A stretch of 64,000 bases of DNA from Polyangiaceae bacterium (GCA_015075635.1 JABTUA010000002.1:930001-994000), one strand, 5' to 3'; shown: positions 1 through 8,507, counted from the first letter of the stretch. Notes: a model not told the origin generated them from the letters alone. Made by a program: numbers and translations.

Positions 1-966
1 GGCGCGGTCAAGGTCCTCGACTTTGGCATCGCGAAGGTGCTCGAACCGACGGTCGACACTGGGCTCGTGACCGGCACGGGCGCCGTGCTCGGGACGCCCA
101 GCTACATGGCTCCCGAGCAGTGCTTCGGGGAGTCGGACATCGATCATCGCGCCGACCTCTGGGCAATCGGCGCCATCCTGTACGAATCGCTCGCGGGCAT
201 GCGTCCCGTCGATGGCGACAACCTCGGGCAGATCGTCAAGCGCTTGATGGAGGGAATCGAGCCGATCGAACGCCGGCTCCCCGATTTGCCCAGGGACGTC
301 ACGGCGCTACTGAGCCGCATGTTGTCCCGCGAGCGCGCGCAGCGGCCTGCCGACTTGCGGGAGGTCGCCGCGGTGCTGGCCAAGCACACTGACGTGGAAG
401 TGCCGTCGTTCGCCGAGCCCAGCAGTCGCGCGCATGACACGCCACTGCACGAGGAACCCGTGCGCATCGGCCCGTTCCGCAAGAGCACGGTCTCTGGCGA
501 CGAGTCGACGGTCGCGGCGCGCTCGACTTCGGCTCACGACGACACCTCGGGGCAGCGCGCGGTCCCAGCGCGATCGCCGAACCGTGTGCTGGTCTCGATC
601 GGCGTGGTCGGCGCATTGGCGTTGTTGGTCGTCGGCGTTCGTCTGTCCGCTGGCTCGGCAGCCAGCGACGAGGCGCCCGCTTCGCCGGCCAGCGCAACGG
701 CGAGCGAGCGAGAGGCGCCGCTCGCGCTGCCCATGCCGCTCGCGAGCACGGAGCCCGCCGCGCCCAAGCCCTCGGACGAGGTTCCGGCGCCTGGCATCGA
801 TGGAGGAGCGCGGCCGCGCCCTGGGAGCGCACCCGTCGTGAAGCGACCCGAGACCTCGACCCCGGCGCCTTCCGCAGCTGATCCAGCGGCGCCGGCGCCC
901 CCACCGATCCCGACGCCACCGCTGAAACCGACCTCGACCGGTCTAGTCGCGGAGCCGCCGTTTTGA
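1..966 (+). CDS. Receptor-type Ser/Thr protein kinase, C-terminal part (5' end outside window)
   Basis: The reading frame is open from the first base, so the start and the N-lobe lie upstream. Visible residues begin just before the DFG magnesium-binding motif (DFGIAK, residues 7-12). The activation segment with MAPEQ follows near residue 38, then the helical C-lobe to about residue 120. A Pro/Ala/Ser-rich linker leads to one membrane segment near residues 197-215 and a long Pro/Ala-rich tail that should be extracytoplasmic. This is the usual layout of myxobacterial Hanks-type kinases, which phosphorylate Ser/Thr on partner proteins. The stop overlaps the TTG start of the next gene, so the two are probably co-transcribed. 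The HRD loop is off the window, so activity cannot be judged here. Confidence 0.9.
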   Translation, partial: GAVKVLDFGIAKVLEPTVDTGLVTGTGAVLGTPSYMAPEQCFGESDIDHRADLWAIGAILYESLAGMRPVDGDNLGQIVKRLMEGIEPIERRLPDLPRDVTALLSRMLSRERAQRPADLREVAAVLAKHTDVEVPSFAEPSSRAHDTPLHEEPVRIGPFRKSTVSGDESTVAARSTSAHDDTSGQRAVPARSPNRVLVSIGVVGALALLVVGVRLSAGSAASDEAPASPASATASEREAPLALPMPLASTEPAAPKPSDEVPAPGIDGGARPRPGSAPVVKRPETSTPAPSAADPAAPAPPPIPTPPLKPTSTGLVAEPPF

Positions 967-2003
967 ATGACTCCCGCTTCGGTCTGGCACGTGCGGTCAC
1001 GGTCGCGCGTTCGCTCTCGTTGGCGCTGGCGCTCGGTATCGGGAGCGCGTCAGCCCAGTCACCGCCCGACGAACCGACGTCCGTCGTCCAGGCTCGCGAT
1101 GCGTTTCGCCTCGGCGCAGGGCTCGCTGAGGCGGGGCAATGGAAGGACGCGCTCGCCGCGTTTCAGCGAAGCGCGAAGCTCCGTCCCCATGCGACCACGA
1201 CCTACAACCTCGCATTCTGCGAGCGAGCGCTCGGCCGCTACACCCGGGCGCGCAAGCTGCTCTTGCTGGCTCTGGAGCAGAGCCGCGCTGCCCCGACGCC
1301 CGAGCTCACGCCGAGCCTCGAGACCCAAGCCAAGGCCTACCTGAGCGAGGCGGAGCAGAAGCTCGCTCGCGTGAGCCTCTCGCTGGACGACCGGGCCTTG
1401 GCGGTTTCGGTGGACGGACGACCGCTGGAGCTCGACCGAACCGCTCCGCGCCCGGTCCTGGTGGCCGGAGTCCGAGAACCTGGCCCCGGGGAGGCTCTTC
1501 CAGCGACCGAGGTGGAGCTGGTGATCGACCCCGGCGCCCACGTCTTCGTCATCACGAAGGCCGACGCGAGCCGTGTGCTCAACCTGCAAGTCGAACCGGG
1601 CGCCACCGATCGCATCGAGCTTTGCCTGGGCCCGAAGCCCGCGCGCGCCGCCGCGCAGCCGGATCGACCCGACGCCACCTGGCCGATTCTCGCCTTCGGC
1701 GTCGGAGCGGCAGGCGTCGCGGTCGGCACGCTCACGGGCCTGGCTGCGCTGCAGGAGAAGTCGAGCCTCGACGACCACTGCACCAGGGGAATAGCTCGCT
1801 GCGACGCGCGCTATCAGCGCGACATCGACGCCATGAACCGCTACGCGGTCGTGTCCACCGCCAGCTTCGGCGTCGGCCTCGTCGGTCTCGGCCTCGGTGC
1901 TTACCTGCTCCTGTCCACGCCCAGCGCGGACGCCACAAGAGAGAGCGCCAAGCTCCGGCTGCTGGTCGGGCCAACTGGCGGCAGCGTGTTCGGTCGTTTC
2001 TAG
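963..2003 (+). CDS. Exported TPR-containing membrane protein, partner of the upstream kinase
   Basis: The TTG start overlaps the kinase stop by 4 bp. Residues 1-32 form a signal peptide (Arg-rich start, Leu/Ala core, AxA-type end before QSPP). Residues about 40-120 contain TPR-like helices (ARDAFRLGAGLAEAGQWKDA, then YNLAFCERALGRY), a fold used for protein binding. The middle resembles a beta-rich PEGA-like module, and two hydrophobic segments lie near residues 241-262 and 290-316. The same kinase-TPR pairing recurs at 47215-49475, which supports a shared envelope-signalling role. The exact function is unknown. An ATG four bases downstream is in another frame and is not the start. Confidence 0.75.
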   Translation: MNDSRFGLARAVTVARSLSLALALGIGSASAQSPPDEPTSVVQARDAFRLGAGLAEAGQWKDALAAFQRSAKLRPHATTTYNLAFCERALGRYTRARKLLLLALEQSRAAPTPELTPSLETQAKAYLSEAEQKLARVSLSLDDRALAVSVDGRPLELDRTAPRPVLVAGVREPGPGEALPATEVELVIDPGAHVFVITKADASRVLNLQVEPGATDRIELCLGPKPARAAAQPDRPDATWPILAFGVGAAGVAVGTLTGLAALQEKSSLDDHCTRGIARCDARYQRDIDAMNRYAVVSTASFGVGLVGLGLGAYLLLSTPSADATRESAKLRLLVGPTGGSVFGRF

Positions 2004-2062
2004 GTGAGCTGCGAAGGCGGACTGCTTTGAAGGAGATCTCACTGCCCCCCAGACTGATCGCC

Positions 2063-3118
2063 ATGCTGCGCCGAGCGGTCGTGCTCCTGTTCTTGACGGG
2101 CTGCGGCGAGCTGATCGGCAGCGACGACTATCGGGTGGAGAAGAACCCGGATGCCGGCAGCGTGGTCTCTCCAAAGGACGGGCTGGTGGGTCCGGACAGC
2201 GCGCCCGTGTTCCAGATCGCAGGCTCGGGCCTGCAGAACGCGCGCGGCCAGCACGGCTATGGGTCGCGGGCAGACGTGCTGTACGCGGCCAACGGCATCG
2301 GGCCGCTCGATCCTGCCGCGACCCTCGAGCGGATGAGCGGAATCACGGGTGTGTGGGAAACCGTCGCCCTCGACAGCCCGCTGACTCCGCGGTCGGCGGG
2401 AGGCATGCTGGCGGTGCTGAACATCGGCCGGCCCCTCACCCTCTGGCTGATCGGGGGCCGGGGTAAGTCTCTGGGAGGCCCGGTCACCTCCATCGACGAG
2501 GTCGAGCTCGGGGAGCCGAGCGCCGTGGTGCGCACGCGCACCTTCGAGCAGGCGCGTTGGGATGCCTGCTACGCGCTGGCGGGGGATCCACCGAAGCTCT
2601 ACATGCTGGGCGGGACCTTCGGCGACGGGTTCGAGAGCGCGAAGGACGTGGTCGCGTGCACGGGGTTGGACTGGGACGAGGAGCTCCAGTGCAAGGTAGT
2701 GGCCACTTGGGCCGATAGTCGCGGCGTCCGCTGCGTGGCGATCGGCCAGAAGATCTACTTGCTGGGTGGCTTCATCGGAGCCACGCAGTCCCAGGTCGAT
2801 GTCTTCGACACGGCCACGTACACCTTCGCGAAGCCCGTGTTCCTGCCCCACCCCGTCTCGAGCAACGGCGTGCTCGCCATCGGCCATCGCATCTGGAGCT
2901 TCGGCGACTACGAGCTCCAGGGTCGGGTGATGGTGTTCAACACGTTGACGCACGAGAGCCGCGCCTACGATCCGGTGCCCTCCTTCGTCGCGCGACGCCA
3001 CGCCGGCGTGGGCGTCGCGGGAGGCAAGCTCTGGGTCTTCGGGGGGCTGCGCGGAGGAACCAGCGCCGACGTCGTGGAAGAGGTGCTCGAGGCGCCGCTT
3101 CAGGCGTTCCTGCCCTAG
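2063..3118 (+). CDS. Kelch-repeat lipoprotein
   Basis: ATG at 2063 is chosen because it directly precedes a lipoprotein signal (MLRRAVVLLFLTGCGE, lipobox LTGC). The frame upstream is open but has no signal. Double-glycine kelch-type motifs (LIGGRG, MLGGTFG, LLGGFIG, VFGGLRG) lie near residues 129, 180, 232 and 323, each with aromatic residues around it, consistent with an outer-membrane-anchored beta-propeller. Kelch propellers usually bind proteins or carbohydrate, and some are oxidases, but no oxidase residues are evident. It is 60 bp from the preceding TPR gene and on the same strand, so it may be in the same transcript. Confidence 0.7.
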   Translation: MLRRAVVLLFLTGCGELIGSDDYRVEKNPDAGSVVSPKDGLVGPDSAPVFQIAGSGLQNARGQHGYGSRADVLYAANGIGPLDPAATLERMSGITGVWETVALDSPLTPRSAGGMLAVLNIGRPLTLWLIGGRGKSLGGPVTSIDEVELGEPSAVVRTRTFEQARWDACYALAGDPPKLYMLGGTFGDGFESAKDVVACTGLDWDEELQCKVVATWADSRGVRCVAIGQKIYLLGGFIGATQSQVDVFDTATYTFAKPVFLPHPVSSNGVLAIGHRIWSFGDYELQGRVMVFNTLTHESRAYDPVPSFVARRHAGVGVAGGKLWVFGGLRGGTSADVVEEVLEAPLQAFLP

Positions 3119-3165
3119 AGCTCAGTCCTCCATGGAAACGATCCTGGATTTGCGCCGCGTTCTGA

Positions 3166-3525
3166 TCACTGTCGCAGGACCGATAACTCCACGGAACTAG
3201 CCGCGTTCCGTCGAGCCTCGTCGCGTTCGAGAGGCCGCGCTTTCGCGCGATCGTCTCCACGCTCACCGACAGCGCGCGTCCGCAACACCGAGCTGTTGCT
3301 GAGGACGGGCTCACTCTCCATTCGCGAACCGGCAAGTCGAGACACCGACCGTCGCACTTCGAACATGCGCCGAAGCTCCGACACCCGTTCTCGCGCCGAT
3401 TCTGTTTCCTCTAGAAAGGCTCGCTCGGTGCCTTGGATCCTGCCGCCCGACGAAATGTCGTCGGCGCCACTACAGGAAGCAAGTAGTGCCGGTATCGCCC
3501 CAACCAACGTCAGCCTCGCCCTCAA
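3166..3525 (-). CDS. Small putative lipoprotein (unrecognised)
   Basis: A TTG start at 3525, with a GGGAG stretch about 9 bases upstream, opens a 119-residue protein. Its N-terminus reads LRARLTLVGAIPALLASCSG, a plausible lipoprotein signal with lipobox LASC. The remainder is charged and Arg/Glu-rich (for example ETESARERVSELRRMFEV) and could form a helix. No family is recognised. The same frame stays open far upstream through repeats, but that part has no coding character, so the signal peptide sets the start. It stands alone, convergent with the kelch gene, and may be a relic. Confidence 0.4.
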   Translation of the reverse strand: MRARLTLVGAIPALLASCSGADDISSGGRIQGTERAFLEETESARERVSELRRMFEVRRSVSRLAGSRMESEPVLSNSSVLRTRAVGERGDDRAKARPLERDEARRNAASSVELSVLRQ

Positions 3526-3612
3526 ACTTGTGCTCTCCCGCTCGGGCCGTAGACTCGCTCGCGCTGACGAGGCGTCAACCGACAAGATCCGACATCCATA
3601 CGACAGCGCGGA

Positions 3613-3735
3613 GCGCGGAGGTGAGACAAAGGGGGGGTAGTTCTCCGGCGAAGGCTGCCGCCGGCGCGAGCAACGCCGGAAGCCGGCCTGTTTCGGCTCT
3701 CGAAGTCCTCGACCCGCGCTGCTGCACCCACCATG
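3613..3735. repeat. Dispersed repeat E, copy 1
   Basis: These 123 bp match 20615-20737 with about three differences (TCTCCGGCGAAGG here, TCTCTGCCGAAGG there). The repeat contains a run of seven G, GC-rich inverted segments and ends in ACCCACCATG. Sequences on both sides differ between the copies, so it is a mobile or rearranged unit. Its middle (seven G, GC hairpin, then GAGCAAC) resembles the hairpin arrays at 14359-14434 and 61961-62089. Confidence 0.8.
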
Positions 3736-3783
3736 TAGGAAGCTAAACGCTTCCGTGCTCGGCGAGCCCTTGGCGATGAAGTC
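3736..3783. repeat. Repeat A, copy 1 (edge of the IVP composite element)
   Basis: TAGGAAGCTAAACGCTTCC, a 6-bp stem with a short loop, followed by GTGC and GGCGAGCCCTTGGCGATG. It is nearly identical to 8621-8668. Unrelated sequence lies to the left in both places, so the TAGGAAGC edge is probably one end of the composite element. Confidence 0.7.
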
Positions 3784-3884
3784 GCTCTCGCTCTCGCTCT
3801 CGCTCTCGCCCTCGCTCTCGCCCTCGCCCCCGCTCTCGCCCCCGCTCTCGCTCTCGCCCTCGCCCCCGCCCTCGCTCTCGCGCG
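3781..3884. repeat. Hexanucleotide tract B, copy 1 (CTCGCT/CTCGCC)
   Basis: About 17 imperfect units of CTCGCN (N is T or C, with some CCCGCT). The tract is free of stops in several frames, which produces meaningless Arg/Ala or Glu/Gly repeat translations. Similar tracts are found at 9265-9331, 9458-9570 and 21882-22010, always on the same side of repeat C. Confidence 0.85.
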
Positions 3885-4018
3885 CGCCCGTTTCCGCGCG
3901 CGCATGCGCGTTACTCTCGCCGCCCCTCACCGCGCCTCGGTCACCCCTCGCCGCCCAGTGCCGCCCTGCGCGCCCGTTTCCTCGGTGCGCCCTCGTGCCG
4001 GCTACATGAAGTTTCGCG
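3885..4018. repeat. Repeat C, copy 1
   Basis: A 130-bp GC-rich module running from GCCCGTTTCCGCGCGCGC to TGCCGGCTACATGAAGTTTC. Other copies lie at 9571-9690, 16867-17005 and 22011-22174. In this copy the right end supplies the last codons and the TAG stop of the TusA-ferritin gene on the minus strand. Confidence 0.85.
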
Positions 4019-5195
4019 TGTGCAGGCTCGAGAGCCGCTCGGCGTCGGTCGCGGCGAAGCCCAGCCGCTCGAGTCGCGCGCGGCGGCCCGCGTCCATGTC
4101 GAGGGTGAGCTGGATCACGGCGGCGTGTCCCTTGCGGAGCGCCGGCGGCTCGAGGCTGCCGGCGGCGAGCAGGATCAGCGCGTCGAACACCTCGCTGTTC
4201 AAGCCCGCGGTCCCGGCCAGCGCCGCGTGACGCCGCTCGACGGCCGCCCCGAGCCGCGCGCGCAAGCTCGGATCCAGCTCGACGTGCCGCGCGAGGTGCG
4301 CGAGCCCGAACGCGACGTGCCGGGCTTCGTCCTGCGCGGCGAGGCGCGCGACGGCGGCGGTGACCGGATCGGGCGCGTGATCGCGGAGGAACCACAAGAG
4401 CGAGAGGAAGCTGCCCTCGCCGAGTACCGACAGGAGGAACGCCGAGAGCGCGAAGTCGGGCTCCCCGAGCAGCGTCGCGAGAGACGCTTGCCCGCCCGCG
4501 GTCGAGAGCCCGAGCTCGCTGCGGAAGAGCAGCGCGCGCCGGGTGAAGACCTCGATGTGTCGCGCCTCGTCGGCGGCCTGGATGGCGAGCAGCTGCTGCA
4601 CCTCGCGGAAGTGCGGGTGGATCTGCGACGCGAAGCGCGCGGGCACGATCAGCGCAGCCGTCTCGTTCTCGATCAAGTAGGTCAAACACTGCACGACCGC
4701 GTCCTCGATGTCGTCCGGGAGCTCGACCTTCTCGTGCCAGGGGATGGCCGTGGCCGGGTCCCACTGCGCCGCCGCGGCCTGGGCGTAGAGGCGCGCGGCT
4801 TCGTCGGCCCAGACCACGCGCTTGTCGTCGAGCAGGAAGCCGAGCTCGGGCGACCCCGCCTCGACCAGCGCGCCCCGGGCCGCCAGGCCGAAGCTCGCGC
4901 GGGGCCGCTCCCAGACGGCGTCCTCACCCCGCGGATCCGCCGCGCCGGCACGCTCCGCCCCGACGCGCCGCGCGTTTTGCGCCGTCCCGCGCCGCACGCG
5001 GAGCTCGGCGCCGCTCGCGCGAAGCTCGTGCCCTTCGCTGCGGCACCACGCTCCGAGATCGATCGCGAGCGTCGGTGCCGTCCCGGTGACGCGAAGCTCG
5101 GCGCCGGGTGAGAGCGCGCCGAGCCGGCGAGCCAGGAGCAGGTGCGCGCCTTCGTCGAGGCCCAGATCGCCGAGGTCGAGCTGCTCCTCGCTCAT
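4002..5195 (-). CDS. TusA-like domain fused to a ferritin-like di-iron protein
   Basis: ATG at 5195 (MSEEQLDLG) is chosen over a TTG 21 bases upstream because it forms an ATGA overlap with the stop of the preceding gene. Residues about 5-75 resemble the TusA sulfur-carrier fold (LDLGDLGLDEGAHLLLARR), but without the family's conserved Cys at the usual Cys-Pro position. Residues about 130-390 are a four-helix ferritin-like domain with two E/DEARH motifs (near residues 211 and 294) and further Glu residues, the ligand pattern of di-iron oxidases and N-oxygenases. It probably activates O2 for oxidation of an unknown substrate in the operon's pathway. The final residues (RNFM) and the stop come from repeat C, so the native C-terminus has been altered. 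Confidence 0.75.
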   Translation of the reverse strand: MSEEQLDLGDLGLDEGAHLLLARRLGALSPGAELRVTGTAPTLAIDLGAWCRSEGHELRASGAELRVRRGTAQNARRVGAERAGAADPRGEDAVWERPRASFGLAARGALVEAGSPELGFLLDDKRVVWADEAARLYAQAAAAQWDPATAIPWHEKVELPDDIEDAVVQCLTYLIENETAALIVPARFASQIHPHFREVQQLLAIQAADEARHIEVFTRRALLFRSELGLSTAGGQASLATLLGEPDFALSAFLLSVLGEGSFLSLLWFLRDHAPDPVTAAVARLAAQDEARHVAFGLAHLARHVELDPSLRARLGAAVERRHAALAGTAGLNSEVFDALILLAAGSLEPPALRKGHAAVIQLTLDMDAGRRARLERLGFAATDAERLSSLHTRNFM

Positions 5196-6040
5196 GGCTT
5201 CATGCGGGCGAGCCAAGCGTCGAGGTACTCGAAGCGATCGACCGCGCGTTCGAGTAGAGCGTACCCGCTGGTGCGTCCCGGGCGCCAGGCCTTGAGGCCC
5301 TCGAGGTCCAGCAGAGGCCGCACCTCCGGGTCGTCGTAGGACATGGACAAGAGGAGCTCACGGAAGCGGTCGATTCGCGCCTTCGGGGCGTCGTCGAGGA
5401 TGGTGAAGTTGCAGTGGTCGTATTTGCCCGTCTGCGCCACGACCCTGAGCGCCCCCGGGGTCACCAGCCCTTCGCGCGCGAAGAGCAGGTGATTGCCGTC
5501 GATGACGCAGGCGGCGTCGATCTGCCCGAGCGCGAGGGCCCGCACCGCGTCGCGCTCGCCGCCGATGTGATCGCCGTGTTTGCCCACGAGGACGTCGTGC
5601 CGGACCACCTCGAAGTCGCGCCCCGGCTCGAGCCCACACTCCGCCAAGAAGAGCAGCGGGATGAGCGTGGCCTGCGGCGAGTCCGGCGCGCCGACACCGA
5701 CGCGCTTTCCGGCCAGATCCACCGGCTCGTTCAGGCCGGAGTCGGCCCGGACCAACACCAGGCTCTGGAGATCCTGATCGCTGTCGCGCATCGCGATGGC
5801 CTCGGCGCGGCGGCCACGGAGCGGCGCCGCGCGCAGGGCCTCGAGCCAGGCCAGCGGAGAGTTCCAGGCGACGTGGAAGTCGCCGTGGAAGTGCGCCTCG
5901 ACCTGTGCCTCGTAGTTCGAGTAGAGCACGAAGTCGAAGTCGAGGTCGCGCTTGGCGAACCAGGCGCGGAAGCCCTCCCAGATGGTCACCACCTTCGGGT
6001 CGTAGGCGACCGCGCCGAGCATCAACGTTTCGCTGGCCAT
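5192..6040 (-). CDS. PhnD/SsuA-type substrate-binding protein without signal peptide
   Basis: This 282-residue protein has the two-lobed periplasmic-binding fold of the PhnD/SsuA/NMT1 group: an N-terminal strand (LMLGAVAYDPKVVTIWEGF), a NSPLAWLEAL pocket region, DLAGKRVGVGAPDSPQATLI and GQIDAACVIDG. It starts MASETLMLG with no signal peptide or lipobox, so it should be cytosolic. It may therefore act as a ligand-binding enzyme or sensor rather than a transporter subunit, and no ABC permease or ATPase is nearby. It lies 8 bp after the acyl-CoA-dehydrogenase-like gene, with GAGGTGAAGC as ribosome-binding site, and overlaps the TusA-ferritin gene by 4 bp. The ligand is unknown; a sulfonate or phosphonate is a guess. 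Confidence 0.75.
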   Translation of the reverse strand: MASETLMLGAVAYDPKVVTIWEGFRAWFAKRDLDFDFVLYSNYEAQVEAHFHGDFHVAWNSPLAWLEALRAAPLRGRRAEAIAMRDSDQDLQSLVLVRADSGLNEPVDLAGKRVGVGAPDSPQATLIPLLFLAECGLEPGRDFEVVRHDVLVGKHGDHIGGERDAVRALALGQIDAACVIDGNHLLFAREGLVTPGALRVVAQTGKYDHCNFTILDDAPKARIDRFRELLLSMSYDDPEVRPLLDLEGLKAWRPGRTSGYALLERAVDRFEYLDAWLARMKP

Positions 6041-6048
6041 GCTTCACC

Positions 6049-7173
6049 TCAGAACAGCGGCAGGTTGCACACTGCCTTGCCGATGAAGTCGTAGAGCACG
6101 TCGGTGGTCGGAGCCATCACCGAGGCTGCGCGCGCGTCGCGGAACACGCGCTCGACCCCGACCTCCTTGCGGAACGCGGCGCCGCCGGCGACGCGCATGC
6201 CCAGATCGGTGACCTCGGTCGCCGTCTCGCCGGCGAAGGCCTTGATCTCGAGCACGCGCAGCACTGCGTCGGGGCGTCCCTTCTCGAGGGCGTCCAGCGT
6301 GTCGAGCAGGAGCCCGCGCACCGCATCGGTCTTGACCCGCATTCGGGCGAGGTAGGCGCGCACCGTGGGCAGATCGGCCACGCGGCTGCCCGAGTGCTCG
6401 AAGCCGGTTGCGGTGGCGTGGAGCGCGGTGCGGGCCGTAGCGGCCTCCATCAGCCCCAGCGAGCAGGCTGCGTTCAGCAGGTTGAACCAGGGCAGGACCA
6501 CCTCGAGCATGAGCTTGAAGCCCGCGCCGTCGCTGCCCAGCATGTTCTTCGCGTCGATGCGCGCGTCCTCGGCGGTGATCGGCGCCGAGTCGTTGCCGCA
6601 GAGGCCCATGCCGTCGAAACGCTCCGTGACGCGGAGCCCCTTCGTGTCGGCCGGCACCAACCAGATCGTCGAGGCCTCCGCCGCCGCGAGCGGCTTGCTC
6701 GACCAGACGTAGCTCTGCGCGGCGTGCGCCGAGGTCACCCAGCTCTTGCGTGCCGTGAGCTTCACGCTCTTGCCGTCCGCGACGGCGACGCTCACCGGCG
6801 CCCAGAACTGACTGCGCGAGCCGAGCTCGGAGAACGCCAACGTCGTCAGGTGCTTGCCGGCGGCGATCTGCTTGCGCACGTCCTCGGGGCCGTGCTGCTC
6901 GATCACCTGCACCGCCGCGTAGTGCATGGCGGTGACCATCGCGGTCGAGCCGCACTCCCGCGCCAGGCGCTCGACCACGTCGGCGGCGGCGCGCATGCCG
7001 AGGCCCATGCCGCCCACGCTGGTGGCGCTGACCAGGCCGAGCAGGCCCGCTTCGGCGAGCGCCGCCATGCTCTGGGTCGGGAACTCGGCGTTCTTGTCCA
7101 CGCTGACGGCGTGCTGAGCCACGACGTCGGTCGCGATCTGCTCGATGGTCTTCAGATGGCTTGCTTCGGTCAT
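6049..7173 (-). CDS. Acyl-CoA dehydrogenase-family flavoprotein lacking the usual catalytic Glu
   Basis: This 374-residue protein has the full ACAD layout: an N-terminal helical domain, a middle beta domain (LAFSELGSRSQFW, KSWVTSAHAAQSYVW) and a C-terminal four-helix bundle ending in GGAAFRKEVGVERVFRDARA. The loop that in medium-chain ACADs carries the base (YEGT) reads MAPTTD here, near residue 352, so the Glu is absent. Family members of this kind are often FMN/FAD-dependent monooxygenases (DszC/SfnB type), which fits an O2-using operon with a di-iron partner. The start is ATG at 7173 behind GAGGAG. It is first in a three-gene operon running to 4002. Confidence 0.8.
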   Translation of the reverse strand: MTEASHLKTIEQIATDVVAQHAVSVDKNAEFPTQSMAALAEAGLLGLVSATSVGGMGLGMRAAADVVERLARECGSTAMVTAMHYAAVQVIEQHGPEDVRKQIAAGKHLTTLAFSELGSRSQFWAPVSVAVADGKSVKLTARKSWVTSAHAAQSYVWSSKPLAAAEASTIWLVPADTKGLRVTERFDGMGLCGNDSAPITAEDARIDAKNMLGSDGAGFKLMLEVVLPWFNLLNAACSLGLMEAATARTALHATATGFEHSGSRVADLPTVRAYLARMRVKTDAVRGLLLDTLDALEKGRPDAVLRVLEIKAFAGETATEVTDLGMRVAGGAAFRKEVGVERVFRDARAASVMAPTTDVLYDFIGKAVCNLPLF

Positions 7174-7249
7174 CGTCTTCTCCTCGCGCTCCCCCCTCGG
7201 AGCGCGGCGAAGACGAATCCTCGACGGCTCAGCGAAGTCGCGCTGCTCG

Positions 7250-7268
7250 GGCCCAAGTCCCTTGGGCC
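7250..7268 (-). promoter_or_regulatory. Perfect hairpin upstream of the flavoprotein operon
   Basis: GGCCCAAG-TCC-CTTGGGCC is an 8-bp perfect inverted repeat with a 3-base loop, about 80 bases before the ATG of the operon at 7173. It could be a protein-binding dyad or an RNA hairpin in the leader, or a leftover of the adjacent IS91. No poly-U run follows it, so it is not a classical terminator. Confidence 0.4.
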
Positions 7269-7387
7269 AATGGGTGGATTCAGGTGCGGTGCATGTGGGG
7301 AGACCTCCGGCGAACCGGAGCGCGCATGGTCGGGTTCCTCCGCGGGCGAGTCAACGCCGAGCTTTCGGCGGAAACCGCCGCGCGACT

Positions 7388-8507
7388 CGATGGCCGTGGT
7401 GCCGTCGGAGAACGCTCGTTTCAGCAGGATGCGGACGAGCCCGCTCCCGAGCCGGCGCACGCGGTCCTGGGCGAGCGGCGGGCGCAGGACGTACTTGCAG
7501 AGCGTCTCGCGAGCGCGGGCGTCGCCGGCGGGAGCGGTGGTGGCGGCGTGAACGGAGAGGCCGTCCTCGCGGGCGGAGAGGCCGGAGACGAAGCGCTCGC
7601 CGTGCTCGGGCAAGGCGATGGGGGGACGCTGGCGGTGCTCGGGCCCGGCGGGTGGGTTGCCGCTGACGGCGGCGGTGGCGAGGGCGGCGAGCTCCGGCTC
7701 GCGCTCGGCGAAACCGTCGTCGGCGAGGTGCGGGTCGGGACCGCGCTCGATGACGCCGCGCCGCTCGAGGAAGGCCAGGATCCGAACGCGAGCGGTGTGC
7801 AGGAGATCGGCGACGTCGGAGTTGTCGAGCGAGGAGAGCTGGTGGAAGGCGAGCTGTCCGTCGTCGGCTTCGACGAAGACGCCGTCCAAGGCGAGGAGGT
7901 GGAGGTGCGGGTTGAGCCGGAGGTCGGAGCTAACCCGCTGCACGACGGTGATGGCGCCGCTCTCGCCCTTGCCCACGCGATGCAGGTCACGCATCGTGCG
8001 GCGGTAGAAGCCGAGCACGCTGTCGGCGAACAGCCGCGTGATGCGCCCGCAGAGCTCTCGGTCGTAGGCGACGCGAGCGCGCAGCTCGAACGGCAAGGTG
8101 AGGACCCACTGCCGGAGCGGAGCGCTCGAGGGCAGGACGTGCTCGACCCAGTTCGCGGAGGTCTCGGCCATGGTCCTGCCCAGACACGAGGGGCACCAGC
8201 CGCGTCCCTTGCAGGAGAACGCGGCCAGGAGCTTGTCTCGACACTCGGGGTCCGTGCACTGGAGGAGGCCGAAGCCTCGCCCGAGCACGCCGCAGTCGAG
8301 GTAGCCCAGGAACTCGTCCCTCACGAAGGACGGCAGCGGCGCGATGACGTCGTGGTCGGCGGCGGCCTCGAGCGTGCGGAAGTTGTCGGCGACGACGCGG
8401 TAGAGCTCGCCGAGCTCCGGGTGGCGCCGGCGATACTCGGCGCCGGCTGCGCTCGGCGTGAGCTCGGAAACCCACCACAGGACGGCCATCGGCGCGCCCC
8501 TGCGCAC
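7388..8507 (-). pseudogene. IS91-family rolling-circle transposase, 3'-truncated
   Basis: The N-terminal zinc-binding region is intact (CTDPECRDK, CKGRGWCPSC), followed by the HUH nuclease motif (NPHLHLLALDG) and the conserved LCKYVLRPPLAQDRV segment. After KRAFSDGTTAI near 7390 the similarity to IS91 transposases stops. The frame stays open to 7170 but encodes unrelated sequence, so the region with the last catalytic parts and the C-terminal Cys pair is missing. The start may be 8507 or, better, ATG at 8489 (MAVLWWVSEL). It is probably inactive. It adjoins repeat A of IVP element copy 1 at 8621. A separate IS91 C-terminal relic lies at 20800-20991 beside IVP element copy 2. Confidence 0.85.

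Noticed and set aside
1139..2062. Upstream extension of the kelch lipoprotein
   Set aside because: It lies out of frame within the TPR gene and is Arg/Gly/Pro-rich. The lipoprotein signal at 2063 sets the start.
3526..4764. Long minus-strand frames translating the hexamer tract as Arg/Ala or Glu/Ser repeats, fused to opposite-strand enzyme sequence
   Set aside because: A period-6 GC-rich tract has no stops in several frames. The amino-acid content is only the tract, and the strand carries a well-supported gene in another frame.
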